Source: Catenovulum sediminis (GTDB lineage: Bacteria > Pseudomonadota > Gammaproteobacteria > Enterobacterales > Alteromonadaceae). Taken from it: a stretch of 64,000 bases of DNA. Location: positions 2,170,001 to 2,234,000 of the forward strand of contig NZ_CP041660.1 of assembly GCF_007289895.1 (NCBI RefSeq). Reading direction: 5' to 3'. Below, in pieces: positions 36,184 to 44,696 of the stretch. Under the pieces are notes generated by a model. It was not told where the DNA came from and searched no databases. It saw only the letters and a program-made list of their open reading frames with translations. The position numbers were made by a program, and so were the translations under genes. Numbering within the stretch: position 1 is the first letter of the stretch; each line of letters opens with the position of its first letter.

Positions 36184-37469
36184 TTAGAGGGCTTTAAAGG
36201 CAATCTCGGCAGCCTGAATGGTTGCCGCTATATCTTCATCTGTGTGTGCACTGGAATTAAAACCGGCTTCAAAAGCGGATGGTGCTAAATATATACCCTG
36301 TTGTAACATCAGCTGATAAAAGCGTTTGAATTTTTCAATATCACACTCTGTTGCTTGCTGATAACGGTTGATTTGTTTTTCTGTTGTAAAGAAAAAGCCA
36401 AACATACCGCCTACTTGATTGGTTGTTAAAGCAATATCAGCGGCATCAGCCGCAGCTTGAAAACCAGCACACAATTGTGCCGCATGGCGATCTAATTGTG
36501 CATAAATCTGTTCAGCGTTATCTTTTAACTCAGTTAATGCGGCAATGCCGGCAGCCATTGCAATTGGGTTGCCCGATAACGTACCTGCCTGATAAACAGG
36601 GCCGTCCGGTGAGATGTTATTCATTATTTCAGCTTTCCCACCAAATGCACCGACCGGCATACCACCGCCTATTACTTTGCCTAAAGTGGTCAAATCTGGT
36701 TGGATATTATAGTGCTGTTGGGCACCTCCTAAAGATACCCGAAAACCTGTCATCACTTCATCAAAAATTAAAACAGCGCCGTATTGATCACAAATATCGC
36801 GCAACCCTTGTAAAAACCCAGCTGTCGGCGGAATGCAATTCATATTGCCGGCGACTGGCTCAACGATTATGCACGCGATATCGTCACCGCATTCGGCAAA
36901 TACTTGTTGTACCGATTGCAGATTATTAAACTCAACGGTTAATGTGTGTTTTGCAAAGTCTGACGGTACGCCGGGGGAGTTAGGCACGCCCAGCGTTAAT
37001 GCACCCGATCCCGCTTTAACTAATAAGCTATCCGCGTGCCCATGGTAACACCCTTCAAATTTAACCAATTTGTTGCGTCCAGTGTAACCCCGCGCCAGAC
37101 GGATAGCACTCATCGTTGCTTCGGTACCTGAATTGACCATACGGACTTTTTGCATAGATGGCACAAGTGATTTAACCAGTTCTGCCATTTGTGTTTCTGC
37201 TGCCGTAGGTGCGCCGTAGCTCAACCCTAACTCGACTGCCTGCAATACTGCATTTTTGATTTTTGGATGATTATGTCCCATGATCATCGGCCCCAAGAAC
37301 CGACATAATCAATATAGCGCTTTCCATCGACATCAAATAAATAAGCACCATCGGCACGCTCAATAAAAACAGGCGTTCCACCGACACCTTTGAATGCTCT
37401 GACCGGTGAATTTACACCGCCAGGAATATGTTGTTGAGCTTGTTGAAATAAAACTTCGGATTTTGACAT
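36184..37469 (-). pseudogene. hemL: Glutamate-1-semialdehyde 2,1-aminomutase, frameshifted by one base
   Basis: PLP enzyme that makes 5-aminolevulinate from glutamate-1-semialdehyde, essential for haem in C5-pathway bacteria. The reading starts at ATG 37469 ([20 protein letters not shown]) and breaks after DYVGSWG at about 37289, where the frame hits a stop within three codons. The downstream frame continues seamlessly as PMIMGHNHP. Restoring one C in the short GGGGCC run would give one 428-residue protein, close to the usual 426. All other motifs are present: [42 protein letters not shown] and the PLP-lysine region [17 protein letters not shown]. It begins one base after the pyrB stop. I think a sequencing or assembly error is likelier than true loss. 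Confidence 0.93.
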
Positions 37470-37470
37470 A

Positions 37471-38493
37471 TTAGATCCCCATTTTGTCTTTATGGCTATA
37501 CCAACGCACCTGAGTTTCGTATCGGTTAACGATATCCTGTACCCCCAGCGTTGCGGCAAATAAAGCCATTCTTACCAAAACCCCATTGTCTGCTTGGCGA
37601 AATATCGCAAGGTTAGGGTTAAGGTTTAAATCATTATCTAGCTCATTTGCATCTGCTCGAGAGTCTCTGGGCAGTGGATGCATAATGACGGTATTCGACT
37701 TACAGTGTTGAGTATAAATCGCTTGGTTTAAACGGAATTTACCGCGGTATAAATTGGCTTCTTCTTCAGAAGGAAATCGTTCTTGTTGAATACGTGTTTG
37801 ATAAACGATATCGGCATCCAAGTGGCCTTCCAGCTGTTCTGTAATGACACATTGGTGACCTGCATTTTCTATTGCAGAAACCACTTCATCCGGCATCGCG
37901 AGTTCTTTTGGCGATATTAAGGTGATTTTAAGGTTTTGATATAAACATAATAGTTTGCATAAAGAGTGCACGGTTCTGCCGTGTTTTAGATCGCCGATTA
38001 ACGCAATATGCATTCCATCAATACCTGCTTGATGTGCATGCTGTTCTTTTTGAATGGTATATAAGTCGAGCAAAGCCTGAGTTGGATGCTCATTTGCACC
38101 ATCCCCGCCATTGATAACCGGCACTCGGCTACCGGTTGCGAATTCAGCAACTGAACCTGAATCTGGGTGGCGCATCGCGATAACGTCACTATAACTACTG
38201 AGTACCCGTGCGGTATCGTATAAAGACTCGCCTTTGGCTAGGGCGGAGGAGCTTAAGCCAGTTGTTTCACGAACATGGCCACCTAACAGGTTAAATGCAG
38301 TACCAAAACTCACACGCGTGCGCGTGCTTGGTTCAAAAAACAAGTTGCCTAAAATAGCACCATCTAATACTTTGGTTTGTTTTTGTCGATGAGCGTAGGG
38401 TTGCATTGCATCAGCAATACGGAATAAATATTCGATACTTTCACGATCAAATTGTTTGACCGAAAGTATGTTAGCGCCTTCAAATTTAAACAT
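37471..38493 (-). CDS. pyrB: Aspartate carbamoyltransferase
   Basis: Condenses carbamoyl phosphate and aspartate in the second step of pyrimidine synthesis. 340 residues, somewhat longer than the E. coli catalytic chain (311). The carbamoyl-phosphate loop is [12 protein letters not shown]. Other conserved segments are [55 protein letters not shown] and MHPLPRDSR. No regulatory pyrI gene is adjacent. It is followed by hemL one base downstream. The 81 bp upstream contains TACAAT as a possible -10. Confidence 0.94.
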   Translation of the reverse strand: MFKFEGANILSVKQFDRESIEYLFRIADAMQPYAHRQKQTKVLDGAILGNLFFEPSTRTRVSFGTAFNLLGGHVRETTGLSSSALAKGESLYDTARVLSSYSDVIAMRHPDSGSVAEFATGSRVPVINGGDGANEHPTQALLDLYTIQKEQHAHQAGIDGMHIALIGDLKHGRTVHSLCKLLCLYQNLKITLISPKELAMPDEVVSAIENAGHQCVITEQLEGHLDADIVYQTRIQQERFPSEEEANLYRGKFRLNQAIYTQHCKSNTVIMHPLPRDSRADANELDNDLNLNPNLAIFRQADNGVLVRMALFAATLGVQDIVNRYETQVRWYSHKDKMGI

Positions 38494-38574
38494 GAGCTAC
38501 CTGAATAGATAAGAGATAAATTTGCGCTATTGTAGCATAAGGCGTGTTAAAATCAGGTATAGCTTTGAGTCTAT

Positions 38575-39000
38575 TTAGTAAGGTTTAACAACCGCTAAAA
38601 TGACTACAGCAAATAAAATGAAAACCGGCATTTCGTTTAACACTCGATAGAATCTGGCACTGCGTTTGTTCTTATCATTTTTGAATATTTTCAACAGCTT
38701 AAAACAATAGATATGGTAGATATATAAAATTAAGACAAGCAATAATTTTGTATGAAACCAAGCACTACTTACAAACCATTGCCAGCCATACAAATAAGCC
38801 AGCCAAACGCCAAATACGGCGGTTAATATAGCAAATGGTGTAATAAAAAATAACAAGCGACGTTCCATGACCTTAAGCTGTGCCATCACCGAACTTTCAT
38901 TTGATTGAGCGTGGTATACTAGCAGGCGAGGGAAGTAAAAAATACCAGCAAACCAAGCCACCATAAAAATGATGTGCAACGCTTTAATCCATAAAATCAT
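38575..39000 (-). CDS. hemJ: Protoporphyrinogen IX oxidase, HemJ type
   Basis: Oxidises protoporphyrinogen IX to protoporphyrin IX in the inner membrane. 141 residues with four membrane helices. The start MILWIKALHIIFMVAWFAG places the conserved haem-ligand-type histidine at residue 9, and IFYFPRLLVYHAQS is a HemJ/UPF0093 signature. WFHTKLLLVLILYIYHIYC and the C-terminal NEMPVFILFAVVILAVVKP are also family features. The CopD family is the nearest alternative, but the short length and signatures favour HemJ. Its start overlaps the chloride-channel gene's stop by one base. It lies close to hemL, linking two haem genes. Confidence 0.9.
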   Translation of the reverse strand: MILWIKALHIIFMVAWFAGIFYFPRLLVYHAQSNESSVMAQLKVMERRLLFFITPFAILTAVFGVWLAYLYGWQWFVSSAWFHTKLLLVLILYIYHIYCFKLLKIFKNDKNKRSARFYRVLNEMPVFILFAVVILAVVKPY

Positions 39001-40706
39001 TATTCAAACACCTGATATGAACCCTTAGTGAGCCGCAGTCTTAATTGTTCCCAACTGACAACACCTATAATATTATCTAGCTCTTCTTCGAATATATAAA
39101 CAGATCCTGAGCGTCTGTGTTGTAATATTTCGTATGGCTCGGCTAAGGTATAGCGCGATTCTACGCCTTGTAATTCTTCAAAATGGAAAGGTGAGGACGC
39201 GTTCGGATCAAGAGAAACATCATAGTTGACCAATTTAAAGGTATGCCCACCATCGACGGCTTCTTTTAAAATAACCGGACGTTTGCCGGCTCGATCCAGC
39301 GCGCGTCGTATCGCCGCTTCATCTTTTTTCTTAATCAGTATATAACTGCTTTCCATCGCGGCTAGCACACCGGTTTTTTGTAGTATGTCGTAGGTTGGCG
39401 GGGTTTGATAATCTAATTTTTGCATTTCGAGTTGTAACAGAAACAAAGAGCGATTTTTAAAAATCTGACTGGATATCACATGAGCTGAAACAATTACCAA
39501 CATTGCAGGTACGACTATATCTGGATTGTAGGTCATCTCCAGTGCGGTAACTAAGGCTGCTAAAGGTGCATTTAAACAAGCCGCCATCAAAGCCGCTAAA
39601 CCTAGAACACCGTAAATATCTGCATACCCATATAGATCACCGATAAAAATCGAAGCTATCAGTGCCAATAAAGTACCTAACATCATGCCCAGCCCTAAAA
39701 TTGGGCCAATTACACCGCCGGGAATACCTAGTCCTATTGCAAAAAAGGTCAGCGCCGCTTTACTGATAAACACGGTCATCAGAAGTTGAGCATTGCCGGT
39801 TTGTTCCTGTGCAATGGATATTGCGCCAAGTCCGGTTCCTAAAGCCTGAGGTACTAGGTACCCAATCACGGCTGTAATAAATCCTGCGAGAAACAAGCGC
39901 GGCAACATATTGACACTTTTAAACGAGCGAATAATTTCAATAAGTTGGCGATTAAATGCAAATGCAAAACAGCCGACCAAAATACCCATAAATACTAAGT
40001 AGGGGTAATGCTGAATTCCCAGTAGATTGATATCTAAACCACTTAAATTATGTTCATGACCAAAAAAGTAACGATTGGCGGTGGCGCCGGCAACGGATGC
40101 CAGCATCACAGGGACGAATATGTGTGTTTTATATTCGCGCAAAACCACTTCCATAACAAAAATAACAGCGGCTAGTGGGGTATTAAATGAAGCAGAAATC
40201 GCAGCGGCCATGCCACAGGCTGATAAGGTGCGTACTGAGTTGTAGGGCAGTTTAAGCCATGCACCCAAATAGCTAGAGGCGCCTGCGCCTAAATGAACCG
40301 CTGGGCCTTCTCGACCGACTGAAAAGCCGCTCGACATGGCGACGATACCACCAAAAAACTGGTTAATGGTATTGCGAATTGGCATCATGCCATAAAATGC
40401 TTTAAGTCGGTATATGGCAAATGGAATCCCCAATCTAAAGTGTTTAAATTGGGTGAATACACCAACTAAGGCAATCAGGCCTGCACCGACTAAAGGTAAG
40501 ATAAATCGCTCCATCGCAGCCAGTGTGGTAAAATCATCAGGGTTTTCTAAATACAATAATTGCAGGTTTTCGAGACACCAGCGAAATGCCACGATAAATG
40601 CAGAAGCACTGATACCCGCTAACAGGCCAAGAATACTCAGCTGTATTGATATCTTTGGGTAAGCTAATTGTTTTCTTAGCTGTTTTAGGTGTGATTGGCG
40701 CGCCAT
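39000..40706 (-). CDS. ClC-family chloride channel/transporter with CBS region
   Basis: 568 residues: a ClC membrane domain (about 20-420) and a C-terminal cytoplasmic CBS-like region (about 430-568, ending with IIGVVSWEQLRLRL). The gating glutamate is conserved as Glu133 in GREGPAVHLGAG. Three other key sites differ from E. coli ClcA. The selectivity segment reads RLGIP instead of GSGIP, the internal proton glutamate is replaced by Val187 in FVMEVV, and the ion-coordinating tyrosine position reads SLFLL. Valine at the proton-glutamate position is typical of ClC channels rather than exchangers. Its stop overlaps the hemJ start by one base, which suggests coupling. Confidence 0.9.
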   Translation of the reverse strand: MARQSHLKQLRKQLAYPKISIQLSILGLLAGISASAFIVAFRWCLENLQLLYLENPDDFTTLAAMERFILPLVGAGLIALVGVFTQFKHFRLGIPFAIYRLKAFYGMMPIRNTINQFFGGIVAMSSGFSVGREGPAVHLGAGASSYLGAWLKLPYNSVRTLSACGMAAAISASFNTPLAAVIFVMEVVLREYKTHIFVPVMLASVAGATANRYFFGHEHNLSGLDINLLGIQHYPYLVFMGILVGCFAFAFNRQLIEIIRSFKSVNMLPRLFLAGFITAVIGYLVPQALGTGLGAISIAQEQTGNAQLLMTVFISKAALTFFAIGLGIPGGVIGPILGLGMMLGTLLALIASIFIGDLYGYADIYGVLGLAALMAACLNAPLAALVTALEMTYNPDIVVPAMLVIVSAHVISSQIFKNRSLFLLQLEMQKLDYQTPPTYDILQKTGVLAAMESSYILIKKKDEAAIRRALDRAGKRPVILKEAVDGGHTFKLVNYDVSLDPNASSPFHFEELQGVESRYTLAEPYEILQHRRSGSVYIFEEELDNIIGVVSWEQLRLRLTKGSYQVFE

Positions 40707-40829
40707 GTAATCTTTTTGAATCGCTTTTTGCCGGTCCGTGCTGTTATTTTAGTGTAACACAGAGAAAACAAGAGGTAAGCTATTGTCGGCGTTTAATCTT
40801 TTATTTTTAGATGTAATTGAGAACTAATT

Positions 40830-41558
40830 TTGACTAAACAGGTTTTTAAAAATTTAGAGATCATCAGTAAAGCAAATATGCGCTTTTATAGTGGCTTATT
40901 CGGCTTAGGGGTATTGCTGCTGGCGCTCATGTTGGGTTTCAATGTTAAAGGTTGGATGAATGAGCAACAAGCAAAAGACATGCTGCAGATACAGCAACAA
41001 ATAGAGGAAAAAGACTCAGAGCTTTTTCAATTAGAGCAGAAATTGAATTTTATGCGGGTTGAATTAGAGGTCAACAATTTGAGTTTACAGCAGATGCAAA
41101 AAGAGCTCAAAGCTCAACAGCAGGAAAATCGTAAACTTAAAGAACTTGTCACATTTTATCAGAGTGTGATGGCGCCTGAGCTAAATGCCGATGGCGTGAT
41201 GGTGGATGATGTATTTATTGAACCTACTTTGGTGCACAATCAATTTAGATACAAGGTGATTTTAGTACAAACTAGCAAGCAAAAAAAATTCGCCAAAGGC
41301 TACATTGAGCTTACGCTGCAAGGAATACAAAACGGTAAAAATGCCGAGTTTCCCGTCAAGAGTCTGTCGCTAGCCGACAATGACCTCTCGTTTAGCTTTC
41401 GTTATTTTCAAATTTTAGAGGGCGAGTTTGTGGTCCCTGAAAATGCGAGTATTGAGCGTGTAAACTTAGCGGTTATTTTACCGCGACGCCGAGGTCAGGA
41501 ATATAGCAGGACAGAACTTGATTTTGACTGGTCTCCTCAGGTTATCCATCGAGAATAA
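40830..41558 (+). CDS. DUF6776 family membrane-anchored coiled-coil protein
   Basis: 242 residues from a TTG start. One membrane segment (about 18-38), then a long coiled coil (about 45-110, MNEQQAKDMLQIQQQIEEK onward) and a C-terminal beta-rich domain (VFIEPTLVHNQFRYKVILVQT, then SFRYFQILEGEFVVP). The layout of one N-terminal helix, coiled coil and periplasmic domain matches the DUF6776 family, which is usually encoded just before erpA in gammaproteobacteria, as here. No function is established. Confidence 0.75.
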   Translation: MTKQVFKNLEIISKANMRFYSGLFGLGVLLLALMLGFNVKGWMNEQQAKDMLQIQQQIEEKDSELFQLEQKLNFMRVELEVNNLSLQQMQKELKAQQQENRKLKELVTFYQSVMAPELNADGVMVDDVFIEPTLVHNQFRYKVILVQTSKQKKFAKGYIELTLQGIQNGKNAEFPVKSLSLADNDLSFSFRYFQILEGEFVVPENASIERVNLAVILPRRRGQEYSRTELDFDWSPQVIHRE

Positions 41559-41622
41559 TAGTTGAACGTTTTACTCAGGTATTAGATAATAACAGTCAGT
41601 TTTATATTAGAGGTCGTATTTA

Positions 41623-41958
41623 ATGGATCAGATTCCACTTAATTTCACAGATGCTGCGGCAAAGCAAGTTAAACTTCTGATTGAAGAAGAGGAAAATCCA
41701 GATTTGAAATTCAGAGTTTACATCACAGGTGGTGGCTGCTCAGGTTTTCAATATGGCTTTACGTTTGACGAAAAAGTCAACGAAGGTGATATGTTGATTG
41801 AAAAAGAAGGTGTTAACCTAGTTGTCGACCCAATGAGTTTACAATATTTAATGGGTGGGGAGGTTGATTATACCTCAGGCCTTGAAGGCTCTCGCTTTTT
41901 TGTGAAAAACCCAAATGCAACGACGACTTGTGGTTGCGGGGCCAGTTTCTCTGTGTGA
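41623..41958 (+). CDS. erpA: Iron-sulfur cluster insertion protein ErpA
   Basis: A-type carrier that delivers Fe-S clusters to target proteins such as IspG/IspH. 111 residues (E. coli 114). The cluster-binding cysteines are Cys39 in [11 protein letters not shown] and Cys103 and Cys105 in [22 protein letters not shown] is the ErpA signature and separates it from IscA. It follows the DUF6776 gene by 64 bp with its own AGAGG site. Confidence 0.96.
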   Translation: MDQIPLNFTDAAAKQVKLLIEEEENPDLKFRVYITGGGCSGFQYGFTFDEKVNEGDMLIEKEGVNLVVDPMSLQYLMGGEVDYTSGLEGSRFFVKNPNATTTCGCGASFSV

Positions 41959-41964
41959 TCTTAA

Positions 41965-41989
41965 ACAGCCGCAGTTAGTTTGCGGCTGT
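41965..41989. terminator. Terminator hairpin between erpA and the TlpA-like gene
   Basis: ACAGCCGCA (41965-41973) pairs with TGCGGCTGT (41981-41989) around a 7-nt loop, 7 bp after the erpA stop, followed by CTCTGTTTG. The hairpin overlaps the last codons of the convergent TlpA-like gene, whose stop lies in the loop. Confidence 0.55.
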
Positions 41990-42577
41990 CTCTGTTTGTA
42001 GCGCTCTATCTGCTAATTTGTCCGCTAATTTATCTGCTAACTTGTCTGCTGTAATCACACGTTGAATTTTTGCTGCTGTTTGTTGTTCTTTCGCTTTGTC
42101 ATAACCTACTATTTTATCAATTATTTCTCGTTGTGGATTTAGGATCAATAGGGTGGGTAAGCCACGAATTGAAAATGAGCGTAACAGCAGGCCCTGCGTA
42201 TCATAGAATACTGGCAAATCGTCTAACTGATGTTTTTCGATAAAACTGTCTGCTTGCTGCTGCGTTGTATCTTGATTAACGGCCAGCCAGCTTACTGAGT
42301 TTATTGGGTAGTTTTCAAAGAGTTCGATATAGTGAGGTAAAGAATCAATACAGGGGATGCACCAGCTCGCCCAGAAATCCAGAATTAGATAATCTTGACT
42401 AAAGTCGGCTAGTCGTTTCGCTTGTATATTTGACGCAAAAGTATGGTTGAAAATAAAGTTTGCATTATTTTCCGTGTCTTTTTTCAGCGCAAAATATAAC
42501 CCTGCGACAAAAGCACACAGAGCAAGGGCAAAAGTCAGCAGGTTTTTTAACTTCAAGGATTGAATTTTTAGCGCCAT
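41975..42577 (-). CDS. TlpA-like membrane-anchored thioredoxin
   Basis: 200 residues. An N-terminal membrane anchor (LLTFALALCAFVAGLYFAL) and a periplasmic thioredoxin fold with active-site Cys73-x-x-Cys76 in FWASWCIPCIDSLPHY; FSIRGLPTLLILNP holds the cis-proline. It fits the TlpA/ResA/DsbE-type disulfide reductases used for cytochrome c maturation or periplasmic redox, but the substrate cannot be told. The C-terminus is a repeated LADK run (three tandem 12-bp DNA units), probably a short helix. Confidence 0.85.
   Translation of the reverse strand: MALKIQSLKLKNLLTFALALCAFVAGLYFALKKDTENNANFIFNHTFASNIQAKRLADFSQDYLILDFWASWCIPCIDSLPHYIELFENYPINSVSWLAVNQDTTQQQADSFIEKHQLDDLPVFYDTQGLLLRSFSIRGLPTLLILNPQREIIDKIVGYDKAKEQQTAAKIQRVITADKLADKLADKLADRALQTETAAN
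42009..42050 (-). repeat. Tandem 12-bp repeat in the TlpA-like C-terminus
   Basis: Three in-frame 12-bp units (tctgctaatttg, tccgctaattta, tctgctaacttg) plus half a fourth encode LADKLADKLADK. Being a multiple of three, changes in copy number would keep the frame. Confidence 0.8.
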
Positions 42578-42685
42578 AAGTCTCGATTATTCATCAATTT
42601 TTAATTAGTAGGATATTCTCTTATGCTACACTCCGGCTAGTTTATTTTGAATAGCACATGAGCATCATTTTAGGATAAAAAACAT

Positions 42686-43324
42686 ATGGACACTAAAAAA
42701 TTCGATATTCCAGCAGATAAGGCCGAGGCATTGGTTGAGGTTGTCCGTTTTATTGGTGGACAAAATTGGAGTCCAGCAACAGGTGGAAATTATTCACTTA
42801 GGTTAGATAATTTTCATTGTTTAATTACGCAATCATCTAAAGATAAGCGTAATTTGCAAACGTCTGATTTGATGGTCTGTAACTTCAATAATCAAGCTTT
42901 GGATCCCACTTTAAAACCGTCTGCCGAAACTGCGTTGCATACCAAGCTATATCAACTGGATAGTGAAATAGGTTGCGTGTTGCATACGCATTCAGTGCCG
43001 GCTACCGTTTTGTCTCGCAGTGTTTCCGAACAAGTTAGAATTCATGGTTTTGAGATGCAAAAAGCACTGTATGGTAATACCAGCCATACTGAAACAGTAT
43101 GTGTATCGGTGTTTGACAATAATCAGGATATTCCCGCATTAGCAAAAGAAGTCGAACGAAAATGGCAACAGGGTAACATCAATCAACCAGGGTTATTGGT
43201 TAGAGGTCACGGTCTATATGCATGGGGACGTGATGTTTTTGAAGCTCGTCGGCATGTTGAAGGGTTCGAGTTTTTATTTTCCTGTTTATGGCAAGAACGT
43301 TTAGCTGGAGGTATGTTGTTGTGA
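42686..43324 (+). CDS. mtnB: Methylthioribulose-1-phosphate dehydratase
   Basis: Zinc enzyme of the methionine salvage pathway, class II aldolase fold. 212 residues. Zinc ligands are probably His100 and His102 in VLHTHSVPAT and His175 in VRGHGLYAWG. Other features are WSPATGGNYSLR at the phosphate-binding end and the SSKDKRNL loop. It starts the mtnB-mtnC-mtnD run; the mtnC GTG overlaps its stop (GTGA). mtnA, mtnK and mtnN are not in the window, so methylthioribulose phosphate must be produced from elsewhere. Confidence 0.95.
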   Translation: MDTKKFDIPADKAEALVEVVRFIGGQNWSPATGGNYSLRLDNFHCLITQSSKDKRNLQTSDLMVCNFNNQALDPTLKPSAETALHTKLYQLDSEIGCVLHTHSVPATVLSRSVSEQVRIHGFEMQKALYGNTSHTETVCVSVFDNNQDIPALAKEVERKWQQGNINQPGLLVRGHGLYAWGRDVFEARRHVEGFEFLFSCLWQERLAGGMLL

Positions 43325-44010
43325 TCACTCATATAATAACGGATATTGAAGGAACAACCAGTTCAATTGCATTTGTGCACACAGTCTTGTTCCCGTATGC
43401 ACGCAAGCGTATTACACATTTTTTAAAAGCTTACCGCGAAGATGTTTTAGTTGCCGAGCAAATCAATGCCGTTAAATTGAGCTGTCGCAACAATGAGATG
43501 ACATTAGATGATGTAATTGCGCAGTTAATCGAATGGATCGATAATGATGTAAAAGAGCCCAGTTTAAAAAAACTACAAGGTTTAATCTGGCAGTATGGTT
43601 ATGAGCAAGGCGACTTTAAAGGTCATTTATACCGAGATGCGTATCAAAAGCTCACTGAATGGAATGCACAAGGCCAACATTTATTTGTATATAGCAGTGG
43701 TTCAGTTCAAGCACAAAAATTATTATTTAAATACAGTGAATTTGGCGATCTAACCGCTTTATTTAATGGTTATTTTGATACATCTGTGGGTCACAAAAGA
43801 GAAGCTGGCTCTTATCAAAATATCCATCAGTCGCTTGCCTGTCCAGCTGAAAATGTTTTGTTCTTGTCCGATATTAAAGAAGAGCTGGATGCGGCTAAGA
43901 TGGCCGGTTTTAATGTGTTGCAACTGGTTCGAGACGACAGTGTGACTGTCGGTGCTCATCCTTGTGTAGAGGACTTTTCCCAGATCGATATTAGCAGAAT
44001 TTGTGAGTAA
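43321..44010 (+). CDS. mtnC: Enolase-phosphatase E1
   Basis: HAD-family bifunctional enzyme that enolises and dephosphorylates diketo-methylthiopentyl phosphate to acireductone. Start chosen at GTG 43321, which overlaps the mtnB stop by 4 bp and has GGAGG 9 nt upstream (inside mtnB); this gives 229 residues as in the family and begins with ITHIITDIEGTTSSIAFV. Nucleophile Asp8 and Glu10 lie in the TDIEGTT motif. SSGSVQAQKLLFKYS and FLSDIKEELDAAKMAG are the later HAD motifs. An ATG at 43288 would only add residues that do not match. Confidence 0.93.
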   Translation: MITHIITDIEGTTSSIAFVHTVLFPYARKRITHFLKAYREDVLVAEQINAVKLSCRNNEMTLDDVIAQLIEWIDNDVKEPSLKKLQGLIWQYGYEQGDFKGHLYRDAYQKLTEWNAQGQHLFVYSSGSVQAQKLLFKYSEFGDLTALFNGYFDTSVGHKREAGSYQNIHQSLACPAENVLFLSDIKEELDAAKMAGFNVLQLVRDDSVTVGAHPCVEDFSQIDISRICE

Positions 44011-44016
44011 TAAATA

Positions 44017-44559
44017 ATGAGTGAATTAACCATTTATGCGGATAGTAAACCTTCTGAAGCCATCTTTAGCAGTCCTGATTTTCAGCAAATATGTCACCAT
44101 TTAAATGACATCGGAGTTCATTTTGAGCGTTGGCATACCGATAAAAAGTTAGAGCAATCTGCAAGCAATGAAGAGATAATTGCCGCTTATCAAAACGAAA
44201 TCGATAAATTGGTGAGTAAAGGGGGCTATCAATCTTATGATGTGGTGAGCTTAAACCCAGATAACCCGAATAAATTACAATTTAGGCAGAAATTTTTATC
44301 TGAACACATCCATACAGAAGATGAAGTGCGTTTTTTTGTCCGCGGTAAAGGGCTTTTTGTTATGCACGTCGAAGATAAAATTTATGCGATGCTGTGTGAA
44401 AAGGATGATTTGATTTCTGTACCCGCCAATACGAAACATTGGTTTGATATGGGCTCTGAGCCTGAGTTTACCGCCATTAGAATCTTCGACAATGAAGAAG
44501 GCTGGGTTGCTCAGTTTACTGGAGACGATATCGCCGATAAAGTCCCTAAACTGCCTTAA
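44017..44559 (+). CDS. mtnD: Acireductone dioxygenase
   Basis: Cupin metalloenzyme that converts acireductone and oxygen to the keto acid precursor of methionine (iron form). 180 residues as in the family. Metal ligands: His97, His99 and Glu103 in SEHIHTEDEVRFFV, and His141 in VPANTKHWFDMG. It follows mtnC by 6 bp. Confidence 0.96.
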   Translation: MSELTIYADSKPSEAIFSSPDFQQICHHLNDIGVHFERWHTDKKLEQSASNEEIIAAYQNEIDKLVSKGGYQSYDVVSLNPDNPNKLQFRQKFLSEHIHTEDEVRFFVRGKGLFVMHVEDKIYAMLCEKDDLISVPANTKHWFDMGSEPEFTAIRIFDNEEGWVAQFTGDDIADKVPKLP

Positions 44560-44656
44560 TGCAGTGTTTTAACTCATTAGAAGCATGAAAATTCTCAGCT
44601 CTTAGCATTTCACCGGAACAATCGGTCATCTTGTCACTTGTTGAGAGCGATTAAAC

Positions 44657-44696
44657 GATCAGCAGCGATTAGTAGGGATTAGCAGGTATTAGCAGC
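44657..44696. repeat. Four imperfect 10-bp tandem units at the epmA end
   Basis: gatcagcagc, gattagtagg, gattagcagg and tattagcagc follow one another without gaps. The last unit overlaps the epmA stop in the restored frame. The array is non-coding or at the 3' end. The rest of the mtnD-epmA gap holds no gene. Confidence 0.6.

Noticed and set aside
36423-36929. Plus-strand open frame of 168 codons over hemL
   Set aside because: hemL is recognisable on the opposite strand with PLP motifs; this frame has no homology or ribosome-binding site.
37284-37300. Programmed ribosomal frameshift in hemL
   Set aside because: GGGGCC is not a standard slippery heptamer, no stimulatory hairpin is evident, and the hemL family is not known to use frameshifting. 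A base error is simpler.
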